Assembly: GCA_008973525.1 (NCBI GenBank)
Contig: WACJ01000513.1
Coordinates: 434,001 to 498,000, forward strand
Direction: 5' to 3'
Origin: Stenopsyche tienmushanensis
Taxonomy: Eukaryota; Arthropoda; Insecta; Trichoptera; Stenopsychidae
DNA: 64,000 nt
Of the stretch, positions 36,212 through 48,454 are shown piece by piece. A program made the position numbers and the translations under genes. Within the stretch, counting starts at the first letter, position 1. Every line of letters begins with the position of its first letter. The notes beneath the pieces are model-generated. The model ran no database searches. It was given only the letters and a program-made list of their open reading frames with translations, and was not told where the DNA came from.

Positions 36212-37363
36212 TTAACTCATCACTCAATAATTTCGTAGGAAGCTTTTGACCTCCGTATCTTAATTTAGCGCACTTATTTTATTCGTCGATTACCTTGAGA
36301 AAGGAAGAATCATCAATAGCAAAAATTATATGGCGTTATTGGTGCGTTTGACGGAAAAAATGCGAAAAACGGTCCCAAATGAAAAGGGAAAAAAATGTTC
36401 TTTCACCAAAACAATGCACCGTAGAAAAAGTCAATTAAAACAATGGCAAAATTGCACTTGGATATAAAGCAATTGCTTGACAAGTGTTGTTCGAATTCTG
36501 CCCCATCGAGATAAACGGTAGAAGAGTGATTTGCTGATTTTAAACGCAGCCCTACAAACACCAATGGTGCTGAACGCTCTGGTCGATCAAATTCGGCATT
36601 TGTTCTAAAAGACATAAAAAATAACTCTAAATAGTTTTGGTCTATTGTAAATTGAAGTTGCGTGAGATACTGACACCGTAAATATATCAGAAGGCAACGT
36701 TTTCACCATTTTGAATCAATATTTTTCCATGAGAAAGCTCTATTCGATGTGAGTGCCGCGTTTGCTCACACTCATCAACAATTCAGAGCGTTATTTGAAG
36801 ATGTTTCAGTGCAAAAAAAATGAATCTATTACTTTACTACATAGTTAAATCGGCAGTAAGCTCAGTGAACAGCAACCAGCAAGTAGTCGCCAAAAACGAC
36901 CAATATCTTAAGAAAGGAAGAACCATCAATAGCGAAAATTATATGGCATTATTGGTGCGTTTGATAAAAATAAATTGCAAAAAAAATTATTCCAAATGAA
37001 AAAGAAAAAAGTGCTCTTTTACACTATGTCACAAATCAATCGCAATAATGGGAAAATTGCACGAATTTTACAATGAATTTCTTCCCCATCCAACGCTTTT
37101 TCCGGATCTGGGTCACAGTGAATATTACCTGTTTGCAGACCTAAAAATAATGCTCCAATAAAAAAGTAATTGCCGAAATTGAAGCTTATTTTGAGGCCAA
37201 AAATAAATTGTTGTACAAAAAAAGGCATCGAAATATTAGACAATCTTTGAAATGAATGTATCACGTTTGAAGGAGACTATGTCGATGAACAAAATCATTG
37301 TTTTGTTAAAAAAAAAGTTGTGGTTTTACTCGTCATCCTATGAACTTATTGAGTAATAAGTTA
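36212..37363 (+). mobile_element. Rearranged mariner between ACTCAATAAGTT-type TIRs (copy I2)
   Basis: The TIRs (TTAACTCATCACTCAATAAT at 36212; inverse ending at 37363) bound 1,152 bp, close to a normal mariner length, but the coding order is scrambled. The segment at about 36245-36460 encodes a mid-catalytic piece (VDYLEKGRIINSKNYMALLV). It is followed by an N-terminal piece at about 36465-36615 (SNSAP..., FADFKR, AERSGRSNSAF). A second copy of the YLEKGR..ALLVRL segment occurs at about 36905-36970 and continues to the C-terminal block near 37180 (EIEAYFEAKNKLLYKKRH-like). No intact frame remains. Confidence 0.85.
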
Positions 37364-38334
37364 TTCATGTATCATGGAATATGTTTCATATCAAATGTAA
37401 GGTTTCTCATCGAAGAAGAAAAAACGCCAAATATAATGCCATAATTGCTTGAACACACTTGATGTGTATTAATTAATTCTTGAGTGAATATTTAGATTAA
37501 GTAGCTTAAATTGGGAAAAAAAAGTCTTTTGAAGATGATATTTCGTGTTTTTTGAAGTCGTTTCTTTCCAAGTTAAAAAATACATAATCGTCATCATCAG
37601 TGCGGAAATATAAAAACTATTCGTAAAAGCATGAAAGCTAATATTTTCATGTGGTAATTTAAATCTAAAGTAAGCTCCATAATATGGTTGGACAAAAATA
37701 CGCAACTACACGGGGAAAAGTGCTTGTTTCATTAGCGCGAAAGCTGAATTATTGAATTTGCTTAAAATCTCGGTTACTATCTCGGTTACTATCATTACCA
37801 TGAAGCAAAATTTAAAATTTCATATAATGCGATCTGTCCATTCAAATATTTCAATTTCAATTGATCGTTATGTAGAATTATTAATTACAGTATATTTCCA
37901 TAGAGTAAGCAGTGCAAATATCGTTTTATAGAAAAATGGTTGTTTTTATTTCATTATAATAACATTGTGTTCATCGAAATTATTTGCAAAAAATAGTCAT
38001 GAATATACTGCAAATAAAAAGCAAAACATCTAAAACCAGTAATCCATTTTAAATTCAATTCGAGTACAAAAGGAAGTGAAGTGGAATGGTATGCTTGAAA
38101 TTCAACTACGCTTTTTGTATGATGCTGGTATTTTGATCGCGATATATGGATCATTTAATCGTATTAATGTATTTCAAAGAATGTCGTGTTTTTATTATTT
38201 TATTATTGTTTAAAAATGTTTGAAAATTAGTAAATACAATAATATAATATCGGGCTTAAATGCAACAAACAAGAAATATGTACTAAATATATATATACAA
38301 GCACTAAATACATTCCAAAAAAGTCAGTGTTTGA
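37364..38334. other. AT-rich non-coding stretch
   Basis: No gene recognised. A 13-bp tandem pair (TCTCGGTTACTAT twice) lies at 37769-37794. Confidence 0.45.
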
Positions 38335-38715
38335 TAAGGATTTCCAAAAAAATCAGTCACGGGTGCGTACTTCTTCCAAAACGAAACTGCCATAAACGTC
38401 GATGGCGAACGCTACAGATCAATGATAAGCAACTTCTTGGGGACTAAACTGGATGATATAGATACTGACGACATGCGGTTTCAACATGCCTCGATGAACA
38501 TTCTACACGAGCAATTTGAGGGAATGACTTTCTCGTGTGACGGCGACGTGAACTGGTTACCGATTTAACACTTTCAGAATTCTTCCTTTGGGGTTATCTT
38601 AAGTCACAGGTCTACGCATATAAACTGCAAACAATTGATACCCCCACAGCCGGATTTATGTGACAAAGTCATTGAAAATTACAGCAATGATTAGTACGAC
38701 GTCATATTGAATAAA
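38335..38715 (+). pseudogene. Tc1/mariner-like transposase relic (family T, copy 2)
   Basis: From about 38363 the frame reads AYFFQNETAINVDGERYRSM, then ISNFLGTKLDDIDTDDMRF, ILHEQFEG and GDVNWLPI before a stop. This is the DDE region of an insect Tc1/mariner-like family in which YFFEN...V.G.RYR.M precedes the LDDMD block. The segment with the second catalytic Asp (QDGATCHTA) is deleted between DMRFQ and the HEQFEG block. Further pieces (PPQPDLCDKVIENY) mark the C-terminus near 38640-38690. Confidence 0.85.
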
Positions 38716-39784
38716 TCTTTTTTTCAAATTGAGCGCCCTTGTTGAAAGAATCTATATATAAAATGCTTCCTGTGGAAATTCGAATATTCATGCAATTTTA
38801 AATTTGCTTTACAAAATAAGTTTTTTCAGCACAAAATTAAAATTAACTACAATTTGAACATGTTTAAAACTGCATTTAGACCCCAAATAACTTCTTAACG
38901 AGAATTTAAATTAAAACGGTCAATATATTCAACGTGGGTGTTTTTCACGTTTCTATGTCGGTATGCACTTACGGTGTGGGGGTTAAACATCACCTGTTCC
39001 CCGTGGGGGCCTGTGTCATACCCAGCTCTCGCCAAATATGCATGGCACACATGGCATACACATACGCCACTGAATTTAATATGAACTCTAAGCCGATAGA
39101 GTGGAGTCAGATTTAGAAACTTTTGATTAAAATTACATTTCCCCCAGCTAATGGATTGGATCATACAAAAATCACTCTGAAAGATCTAATAAATCTTTTG
39201 ATACACATACGTTTCACCCAACCTCGAGCTCACGTAAAAATGTCGAAAGTCGCCTTCAAGGAAAAATATAAATAATCATATTTTTAAATAAGCTATTGTA
39301 TCGTAGAAAGAAAAAATACAGGAAAAACGCAAGTGGTCTTGTGAAAATGGAAGAACTGGATTCTAGTGTGAGCCTGTTCGTTTTCTGATTTTCTTTTTGA
39401 TGCGTAGAAGAGTGCTGTAATTCGGATAATGATTCCATTCTAGAACAGTACACGAGACGTCATATAAGCGCCAGTCAAGGTTATAAACAAAAACTCTCAA
39501 AGCGATGAAATTGATGTTCGTGACTTAATTTCCAAAATTAACGCTTGGTATCAAAACAAAACGAACAAAAAAGCTTCATGAAAGCTCGATATAAGACTAA
39601 TATCAAAACGAATTAATAACATTGAAAACAATTGGGTATACATAAATTGCAGATAGTTAGTGTATCTGAAACTGAAATCAATTTTAAGATGTGCGAATCT
39701 AAAAAATCTCGGGATCCGACCAATCGTCTTGGGCGCAGGAAGACTCGATCTCGTAACAGTGGTGAGATCGGAAGTTTAGATCGG
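38716..39784. other. Non-coding stretch
   Basis: No gene or recognised repeat. The minus-strand frame at 38895-39164 has no family resemblance. Confidence 0.45.
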
Positions 39785-40400
39785 AACGATAAGTCCTAGC
39801 CGATTTTGAAAGAACCATTGGTCAGTAATATTAATGAGTAAATACATGTTATTTTTGTTAAGGGTAAAATGTCAAACCCCAAAACCGATCAACATCACAT
39901 TCGACGCTGCTTTTTTACCTACACCACCAAGCTCATAAAAGCCATACATGAAATTCACGGTGAAGTGTTAACATTATGACGTGTCGATTTTGGTTTTCAA
40001 GACTTAAATTGGGTGGCCGATGCTTGAAAGACGCCCCTAAAACTGGAAAAAAATCTGGAAATTTTGATGACGATATATTTGAGAGCCATAGTGAAAACAG
40101 AAATTGGCGGCAGTTTAAGAGCATTTAAAACTTATTGGGAAGACGAATCGAATGGAGGTTTGGATGCCACACGAACTGTCCGAAGAAAACAAGGGAGCGA
40201 CGAAACACGTGAAAGTTTGGTGGCAAGATAAAAAGTTTGTCCCTTTTTGCACTGAATTTTTATTGAGGTTGAAAAATGGGTTGTTTATGACAACATAAGC
40301 CGTAAAAATCAATGGCTTTCGCTATGACAAAAGCCATTTCTAACATTTCGAAGCCTGGATTGACGATTCGCAAGATGAATTTGTGGATCAGACCAAGATA
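39785..40400 (+). pseudogene. Mariner transposase relic (mellifera-like)
   Basis: Pieces in different frames give LIKAIHEIHGEVLT, FWFSRLKLGGRCLKDAPKTG, MPHELSEENKGAT (about 40155-40200), EKWVVYDNISRKNQW (about 40265-40310) and KPGLTIRK (about 40352-40375). These are, in order, the DNA-binding domain, the WVPHEL linker, the first catalytic Asp region and the following block of a mariner transposase. Several frameshifts and stops are present and the C-terminal half is missing. The 5' flank shares the CGATAAGTCC...TCAGTRATATTAA tract with 10735-10870. Confidence 0.8.
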
Positions 40401-42526
40401 ATCAATTTAGTGATTCTGTATCTATTATATTTCATATCGATATTCCCATTGCTAGAGTTGGGGTGTAGTAAATGCTTCGCAGGTAGAAACGAAGGAAATT
40501 ATGTTTTGCAAAATGTTGTAAATTTAGGTATTTCATTGTTAAATAATTGCCTAAGACTTTTCGATACATCTGATAGTTTATCTTTATAACTAAAGCGTCC
40601 TCTGAAAAATCACAAAGCGTTGACTGTTTGAATGTATTTTTAAGGATATTGGCGTTTGCATGTGACACTTTCATCAACAAACCAGAAGCCATCGCCCGGA
40701 CCAAAGGCAGGTATACCAAATAATAAGCTCAGATTTATAAAATATTGAATATGAATTGAAATTTCAATATTTATGAAATATTGAAAACATATCAGGATTT
40801 GATGACGTTTTAAACTAATAGTAACGATCAACGAGCTCCGTAAATTTCGTAATCACGTTAAAGCTTTTGATGGATCGACAACCGATCGACAAATCAATCA
40901 AATGCGGTTTCTGATAGTTTCAATAATATTTCGTCGTATTTTATATTTATGCGTCCTACTGGATGGAAAGAATTACAGGAATTATTTCGCGCTGTGCACA
41001 ATCCATTGGACACATCGAATATAAATATATGATGTATGCCTAATTGTTTATTCTTATTTCGCTTACATGGGGCTATAATATCGCATTTATATTAATGTTC
41101 TTCGTGGAATTGAGGCCCCCATTTTTCATGTACTGAAAATGGAGACAGGGAAAATTGCGTTGTATAATCGAGAGCGACGATTGTTGTGGTATGAATGCTA
41201 AAGACTCCTGCTAAACAATGAACACCTTTTTTTGCGAGAAGGAATTTACATACCAGACGTTTAAATATGTCACCCCGTCTGGATGATATCCTTGTTCAAT
41301 TCAACCCTTGACTCTGTTTTTTGCACGTTACTCGGATAAGACTTTAATTCATTTTTGGGGCTAATTGAATTTATGTTTCTTAATTATAAATAGTAAATAT
41401 AATTAAGAACTTTGCAAAGTTTCAACGCCAACTTGTATATGTACTGTTCTTTGCAGGACTTTTAAAGATGACAGAGCCAGAACTGACATAGATGGTAATG
41501 ATTGCTAGACGAAAATAAGTGGTTTATCACACGAACGCATTCATTATTAAAGGAACTAATTTAATCGAATTTACAATATTTGAAAGCCTTTTTGTTTATG
41601 GATATTAAGCGAATGAATATTCGTTAAAAGTAACAATAAACTTTTTTCGCTTCGTATTCGTTATTTTCCGCTCTATTTCTAATTCACATTAAATGTCTAA
41701 AATTTGCCATTCAATAAGAAGAAAAGCAGTATGAAGAATTACACTGGGAAAATATTTCCGAAAATCAAACATAGTTTATGGTCGCTCTGTGTATTGGGAA
41801 TGTACTCAATTTTAATAAAATAATTTTAAAACAAATCCTCATAATCCAACTAATGCGAAAAAAATGTTGAGAAATATCGTGTAATAGAGAACAGACGTTA
41901 ACCAAATGAAGCCGACATAGAACATATTACTATGCTTCCCGTATGTATTGTGTTTCAAACAATTGATGTTGGATGAGGGTTGTATTCAAGGGTCGTTTTT
42001 TCATGGTGCATTTTAAGCATTATGAAATATTGATAAATGTTGTCGTTCACATTGTTGATTATTTATTTTCTCAATATTTAAAACAGTTGTTAACATCAAA
42101 ATGTATTTAAAATCGATATAATTCATAAAGCAATGTGTTTTTCTCTCATATCTTTTAAGAATATCACGAAGATCTTGTATGGTAGTTTTCCCATGAAGAT
42201 TATTTATTATATAAATCAAATATATAGAATTTTCAGACTGAAAACGAACCAGAAACGGAGCGGTAACCGCCTATAGCTTAAGCTATTAATAAAATTCTTG
42301 GAACACGAGATTGTGAATGCTATTGTATTGAATGAAATGTAATCTTATGATGATGTGGTTGTATTAAATAAGGTTGTTTTGGCACATGGAAAATGTTGTA
42401 GGCTCAACAATAAGGAAAGCAAAAAGCAGCCATAATATTATTTGTGGCAAAGGAGGTGGATTAAATTTTCACCGTGGGCCACAAATAATCCGATTATTTT
42501 TTCAGCATTATCAACGGTCGTCTAGT
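40401..42526. other. AT-rich non-coding stretch
   Basis: No gene recognised. The short overlapping frames at 40383-40831 show no family resemblance. Confidence 0.45.
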
Positions 42527-42975
42527 TATAATGTTGAATATTGCGCAATAAGTTCTTAGGATTACGCAGGAGAAAGGATGAACCATAAATAGCCAATATT
42601 GTATGGCATTATTGGAGCGTTTGATGGAAAGAAATTGCGAAAAAACGACCCAAATGAACGAATTGTATCTTGAATTTCTTATCCATACAACGTTTTCTCC
42701 GAATTTAGCTCCCAGCGACTACTAACAGTTTGCAAATCTAAAAATAATTATCCCAGGAAAGAGATTTGGCTCTGATCAAGAAGTGTTTGCCGAAAATGAT
42801 GCCTATTTTGAGGCCAAAGATAAACTGTTAAATAAAAAGACAAAAATGATAGAAAAACGTTGAAATTAATGTAAGTATACTTTATTGATGAATGAAGTCG
42901 TTGTTTTATCTTGTTGCTTATTAAAAAAGTGTTTGTTTTATTAGTAATCCCACCAACCTATTGAGTGATGTGTTA
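42527..42975 (+). mobile_element. Mariner deletion derivative with ACTCAATAAGTT-type TIRs (copy I3)
   Basis: The left end carries CAATAAGTTCTTAGGA (42546-42561) and the right end CCTATTGAGTGATGTGTTA (to 42975). About 440 bp remain, encoding only a C-terminal mariner segment (NFLSIQRFLRI-like, FGSDQEVFAENDAYFEAKDK near 42768-42830). It is an internally deleted, non-autonomous copy. Confidence 0.8.
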
Positions 42976-43244
42976 ATTAGTTGAAACATTAAATTATAAG
43001 GTATTGGGATACAACGATAATTATTTTATCTACAAAATGGATACTAAACGTTCAGTATCTTAAATAAAGTTAGCACTGCCAGAAACTTAAAAAAAATACT
43101 CAAAATAGATGTGCTTAATTTTGACATATTTTCATAAGTTGAAAAAGTTTGTCTGCAATTTAACTGAGCGATTCTCTGCAATAAGAAACTAATAACTGAC
43201 CAAATATATAGGCTATTTGTATTCCATTATTAAATCAATAAATG

Positions 43245-43324
43245 TTTAACACATCTTCATTTAGGGTCGGTTTTTTCGCAATGTCTTAAAAAAATCCTAC
43301 GAACTTATTGAGTGATTCGTTATA
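43245..43324. mobile_element. Mini-mariner remnant of about 80 bp (copy I4)
   Basis: TTAACACATC at 43245-43254 and ACGAACTTATTGAGTGATTC (within 43295-43324) are the two ends of the same TIR family. Only about 40 bases lie between, including GGGTCGGTTTTTTCGCAATG, a coding remnant seen in the other copies. It lies 270 bp from copy I3. Confidence 0.65.
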
Positions 43325-45169
43325 ATGCAACCGACCATCCGAGCTGAATTTTGACATGATTATTTATAATCTATTTGCTTATTGTGTCTAAATTTTATTC
43401 CCTTATGGAAACATTTAGGAGAGCTTCTAGCGTTGATTATTTATTTTAAAAAAATCAACATTTAGTAACGTAATATTTTATGCAGTTAGGACATTTTAGT
43501 GCCTATCAAAGAAAAAAGGTAAGGTTGCCTGAAATTAAACATGTCCACAGTTCATGGAAGCGAAAAGGTTTGACTCGGCATCCAAATTTGAATTACAATC
43601 AGCCAAACCCTCTGGCAGGGGGTCGAATAGCCAAATAGAGGTCAGATCCTATCGAGAGAATGTTTTTCATCTAAATATATCGATTTTGACGATATATATT
43701 GTTTTTGGGTCAAACTCGACCGGATTTCGTATTAATGAGGTCTTCCTGTATTAATCAGGGACCCATCGTTTCCGAATTTAAGGTCTAGTTCCTAGCGAGG
43801 GCCTAATTCAGACTCTGCGGAATTGCCAATTCCCCCGGGCACTATTTCGTTTGGCATTCTATGCTATGGCTCTGTATTGTGCATCTTAATTTATACAGGC
43901 CATTCATTAAATTTTGCTCTTCTCCTCGTTGTCTTATTGTTTCGACGCTAGACTCACAATACCGGGGAGAGTTGAAGAATGTCCATTTTGGATTCCATTA
44001 CCAACTCAGTTGATACAGCTCGTTACGAGGCGTCGACTCACCCATTAAAACATAAATTCACCCCGATACCACCCCAACTCACCCGGAAACACTAACGCCC
44101 TGAATTATACATTTTTCACTACTAACGGAATGTGAGATTAGACCTAATTGTTTTTGTTATCAACACAGCGTGATTTGTGCTTTGCCAGTGCGAAATACCT
44201 CACATATTACCTCGAATTTGTACATTTGTTGGATTTACATAACTGCTTCATCAGTGCAAAAATAGCTACTGAATAATTAACAGGATTTAAGAGGTAATTT
44301 TCTTAATCATCCCAGATACTTTTATTCAACTTTGAGATACATATTGATGAAGTATGGTAATGAATCAATGAGAATAGTTTAAATAGATATAGAATTGTAT
44401 TATTGAAATAATATTAAATATACGAACGCAATACATGCAACTGATTTTTATTATATTATTTAATGCCATGTACCACTAAAATAAATCCCAAATCTCCACA
44501 AAGAGATTACAATGACGTGCAAGTTCTAGCTCCCACCGTTCTTTAGTACAGACACGAGATGAATTCCTTTGAACATCTTTAAAAGAAGCTGCCTTAAATC
44601 TAATATTTCTTTAAAGGATCGTTCTATGCAGAATTTAGATATTACAAAAAGCGAGTTCGCCTCTAACGAAGGAACATCTTTTATGTGCTTTGCATGCGTG
44701 CATAAGATATGCACATGGTATACAACAATGCTGGGGAGACGTCAAGGAATAACAAGACGAGAAATACAAGCCACTCCAAAGCACCATCTAAGGGTGAAGA
44801 ATACCCCATCGTGCCGAATTCATACGATCAAAATATATATCTATACATACGAAAGAAAAAATCTTCTCGGATCTTCTGTAAAGCGCTGCAAAGTGATATT
44901 TCCAGCGGCGGAATTCAAATTTCACACTTGAATATCTCACTATTATATCTTTCAAATTATTTGAAGCTGTAATCAAAAATGCAAATTTATTTATATTTGT
45001 ATATCTATAGGGTATTTCGACAGAGACGCTCAGAATTTATTAAGTTTTAGCGGCCATATTATTAAAGCAACATCTATCAAATTTATTGTGAATTTTTATA
45101 CTTGTTGCAACCGTCCTGCCGAGTCGACTATTCGACGATTGATGGGTTAAAATTAAGTCAAACTGAATT
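43325..45169. other. Non-coding stretch
   Basis: No gene recognised. The plus-strand frame at 44569-44931 (120 codons) and its shadows resemble nothing known. Bases 43550-44110 are GC-richer. Confidence 0.4.
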
Positions 45170-45615
45170 GAAATGATTTAATAGATAATCAGCCAATACA
45201 CGTACATCACCTAAACGCAAGGATTGCTTAAAACATCGCTGCTGTACGTGAGAGTGTATGGGAAGCCCCGAGGCAGTCAATTTATCGTCGTTCACAAGAA
45301 CTTGGCCTTTCTGCGACTTTAACTTGGTAAATTCTGCGTCGGAACTTGGGTCTGCATCCATATAAAATTCAAATAACTCAAGGATATAAAGTAAACGACC
45401 GTACTTCTTCCAAAACGAAACTGCCATTGCCATAATCACCAACGGCAAACGCTACACATCGATCTTAAGCAACTTTGTATGGCTTTAATTGGATGATATG
45501 GATATCGATAACCAGTAGTTCAAACAGGATATCGCTAAGTGCTACACAGTGCACACCACGATGGATGTTCTGCACGAGCGATTTGAGGGTATGGTTATCT
45601 GGTGACGTCAACCGA
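45170..45615 (+). pseudogene. Tc1/mariner-like transposase relic, DNA-binding domain joined to DDE domain (family T, copy 3)
   Basis: The plus strand first reads VREFVWEAPRQSIYRRSQEL and GLSATLTW.ILRRNLGLHPYK (about 45250-45370), the helix-turn-helix part. After about 20 bases it continues, in another frame, PYFFQNETAIAIITNGKRYT, LDDMDIDN, KQDIAKCYTVH and LHERFEG (about 45405-45590). The region between, with the first catalytic Asp (SDEAHF block), is deleted. An open frame on the opposite strand (45158-45448) is a shadow of this relic. Confidence 0.82.
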
Positions 45616-46549
45616 GATCGTTTAATAGAATACTACCAAAAAATTTTCGATAAAAAATGTATATCTTGCAAAATTTTTCATTTTTGTATGCAAACTCGAA
45701 AAAGGTAAACATATGATCGCAGTCGAGAGTTAAAACGTAATTGGGATGAGAATGTATTGAGTTTTAAAGTTCTTCGCCTAATTTGTTTTGCATTATTTCC
45801 TTTCGCTCGTGTTTTATACAAAGAATAAACACAAAAAAAGAATGTTTAAAATTCTTTCTTATTTCGTTCGCGTTCTTTGCATTTTATTAGCAAAAAAACT
45901 TTTTCCGAGAGTGCTTCACAAAGAGTTCCATAAATTCGTTATGAATATATGGCCCGAATATTTTGCTCCCGTATCGGAGGCAGGATCAAGAGGCTTTCTT
46001 ATCAATCTTTTTTCCGTTTCTCGATAAATATTTTCTCCTCCAGACGTATGCGTTTCAAAGCGAAATAAATGTAAATCGGGGAGAAAAATCGAAGAATGAC
46101 GGGATAAGGTAGAAAAGGGAATCTTTACACGTATACCGGATATAAATATTCCTGTGCCTATGTACAAATTGATAGATTGACGTTTGAAAATCAGACATAC
46201 GCTTGGATATGTAGTAATTGACAGCTGTCATTGTATCTGGCTGAATGTCAATAAATTTCCGGGAAATAGATCAATAAGATGAAACTCAGAGCCACGTCCC
46301 GAATATTAAATTTTCATTCGAAATAAATGTACAGATCCATGTAAAATACCAGTGATAATCTACAAATTCGTCTTGTACGATTTCTCATAAAATATAATAC
46401 AGCTTGCGTCATAAGAAACGCCGTAAAAAACTAAAGCCATCTGTTGAGACTAATAAAATGTTTGACATCAAGACTCAACGATTAAGGACACAAAAACGAC
46501 ACAAACTGCTTGCAATTTTTTGATCTATTACAATTATATTTAGAATAGA
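45616..46549. other. Non-coding stretch
   Basis: No gene recognised. Overlapping short frames at 45788-46167 have no family resemblance. Confidence 0.45.
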
Positions 46550-47110
46550 ATACCACGACGGTGACCGCAGGCATCAATTCGAATATTGAAATTTTCAATG
46601 ATTGCTGTTGTTATTTCACGAATTGCAACTTGAATGTTGTTCTTCAGATCATTAAATTTGGATTAATCCGGGGAAATGTTGCGCCCAGTATAATGCATTA
46701 TCATCATTCCACATTCGGGATTAGACTGGATAAACGCATCAAAAGCGATACAACCATCTATACAATTCATAGATTGAACACTGCTGTATTCTCCATAATA
46801 AATTAATCATAATTCGTAATAAGTAAAATGAGTTAGTATCAATAATTAATAATAATTCTCTATAATAATCAAACATATTTATTTTAAGCTTGAAGATTAA
46901 TCCAAAAGAAGCATGAAAACGACACCATGCCATTTTACTCAAATAGACATGGGACATGTGGAATGGGTTTCGTGGAATTTGAGGTCTTACTGATTTTTGG
47001 TCAATGGAAAAATATGTATCATCATTGTTGGTAATGTCTTCCCATAGCAATTGGTTATTTTTTAAAGTTTTTAATAACATATAAGCAATTCGCACAATTG
47101 TGCTTATTTT
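46550..47110 (-). pseudogene. Tc1/mariner-like transposase relic (family T, copy 4)
   Basis: Within the minus-strand 118-codon frame (46739-47095), LKNNQLLWEDITNNDDTYF then RNPFHMSHVYLSKM and WCRFHASFG correspond to the region around the first catalytic Asp and the VTVWC block. The tail NDLKNNIQVAIREITTAIIE and ACGHRRG near 46555-46660 corresponds to the family C-terminus. The intervening sequence is AT-rich and not alignable by eye. Confidence 0.65.
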
Positions 47111-48454
47111 AAACGATTTGATATAATGAGATTATGTGAAGCTTAAGTTGGCTTGTCGTAAAAAGCAGCAACCCTGCTAAAAAATACTATTGTGTTTTAT
47201 ACGATTCATCCTGTTGACTCTTGTTTTTGACAACGTAATTATTTTCATGATGAATAGTCGACAAAATTTGCGGTCTAGTCCTTTGTCAATCATCCCTTTT
47301 TGAGAAAATATTTTCTTAAATGTTTGTCGTGCAATATCTCATTTTTTCATGCTTAAAAGCTATTTTTTTCAATAAAAGACTTGTAATGCTAATTTACGAT
47401 TCGTCTTAAGTCTGCCTTAATTATGATCGGGGGTGTTTTTAAAAGCAATTTGTAAGAATTTGGATTTAAAAAGAGAGCATGATTTATTATGGACAATTTA
47501 GATGACTGCAAAGCATCGCACAGGACAAGCAAATTGTAAGTAAAAGCTTTCTGTTTCGCAAATCTTAAGTGACATGTTGCAAAACGAAGACGTCTTTGGA
47601 AACGACGAACACCTCGTACTATTCATTGTGCCAGACTCTTTCCCTGGGCTCCACTCATGAATAATTCCTCTTTCATTCAGTCAACTCTTGTAACTCTTTT
47701 CGTTTCTGTCCCAACTTGTACACAGGCTATTCTTTTGATTTCGCCCAGACGAGAAAAAAGCAATGACGAACTGCATTTTTAATGGAAAAGTTCTATTATG
47801 GAGAAATTAATTGGCGACTTTATTATCGCGCTCGGCGCCGGTGCTGACATCCAGTGGCGGCTTACGAAACTCAACGCGGAGTCATCAATCATGGCGCCGT
47901 TCGAAGTCTGCAACGCTTTGACGTAATGCTAAATGCTTCATCGCGTGGAAAAATGGATAATTTGAATAACGCACTCATGTTTTATAACGAATAATTCGTA
48001 GGGGAGTGGAAAAATAAATGCCTGGCAGGCGTGAAAAAAAATTCACCATGAATTATGCCTGCGAAACTTATAAACTTCATAAGTTAAATCAAATATTAGC
48101 CTCGACATTAAATTGAAATATTCAAAGCTGATTTTTGATCTACAAGAAGTTAACATTAATTATTATTAAATAAACGTCGTCTATTCTCAATACAACGTGG
48201 CTAGGGCTTCGGTAGATGTGGCTAAAGTTGTAGCGCGGGAACTTGACTGAAGTATTGTAACTTTAAAAGTATTCCAATATTAAATATATATTATAAGCAT
48301 CGACAACAAATGTTCAGTCTTTCAATGATAAAACATCCATCAATATTTATTTACAGGTCTTATTTGAACGAAGACAGTCTGAATATTCTTATATAAAATC
48401 AATGCAAATAACGAACGATTTATCGATTAATCGAAAATAGTCAAAAATAATTAC
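47111..48454. other. Intronic stretch with a GC-richer island
   Basis: This is the intron following the last Ddr exon seen. A less AT-rich island at about 47560-47950 includes CGCGCTCGGCGCCGGTGC and ATCATGGCGCCGTTCG. I see no open exon-like frame with splice signals. Confidence 0.4.

Noticed and set aside
45158..45448. 96-codon minus-strand open frame that looks protein-like
   Set aside because: The opposite strand reads clearly as the DNA-binding region of a Tc1-like transposase (SIYRRSQELGLS..., LHPYKI), so this is its shadow.
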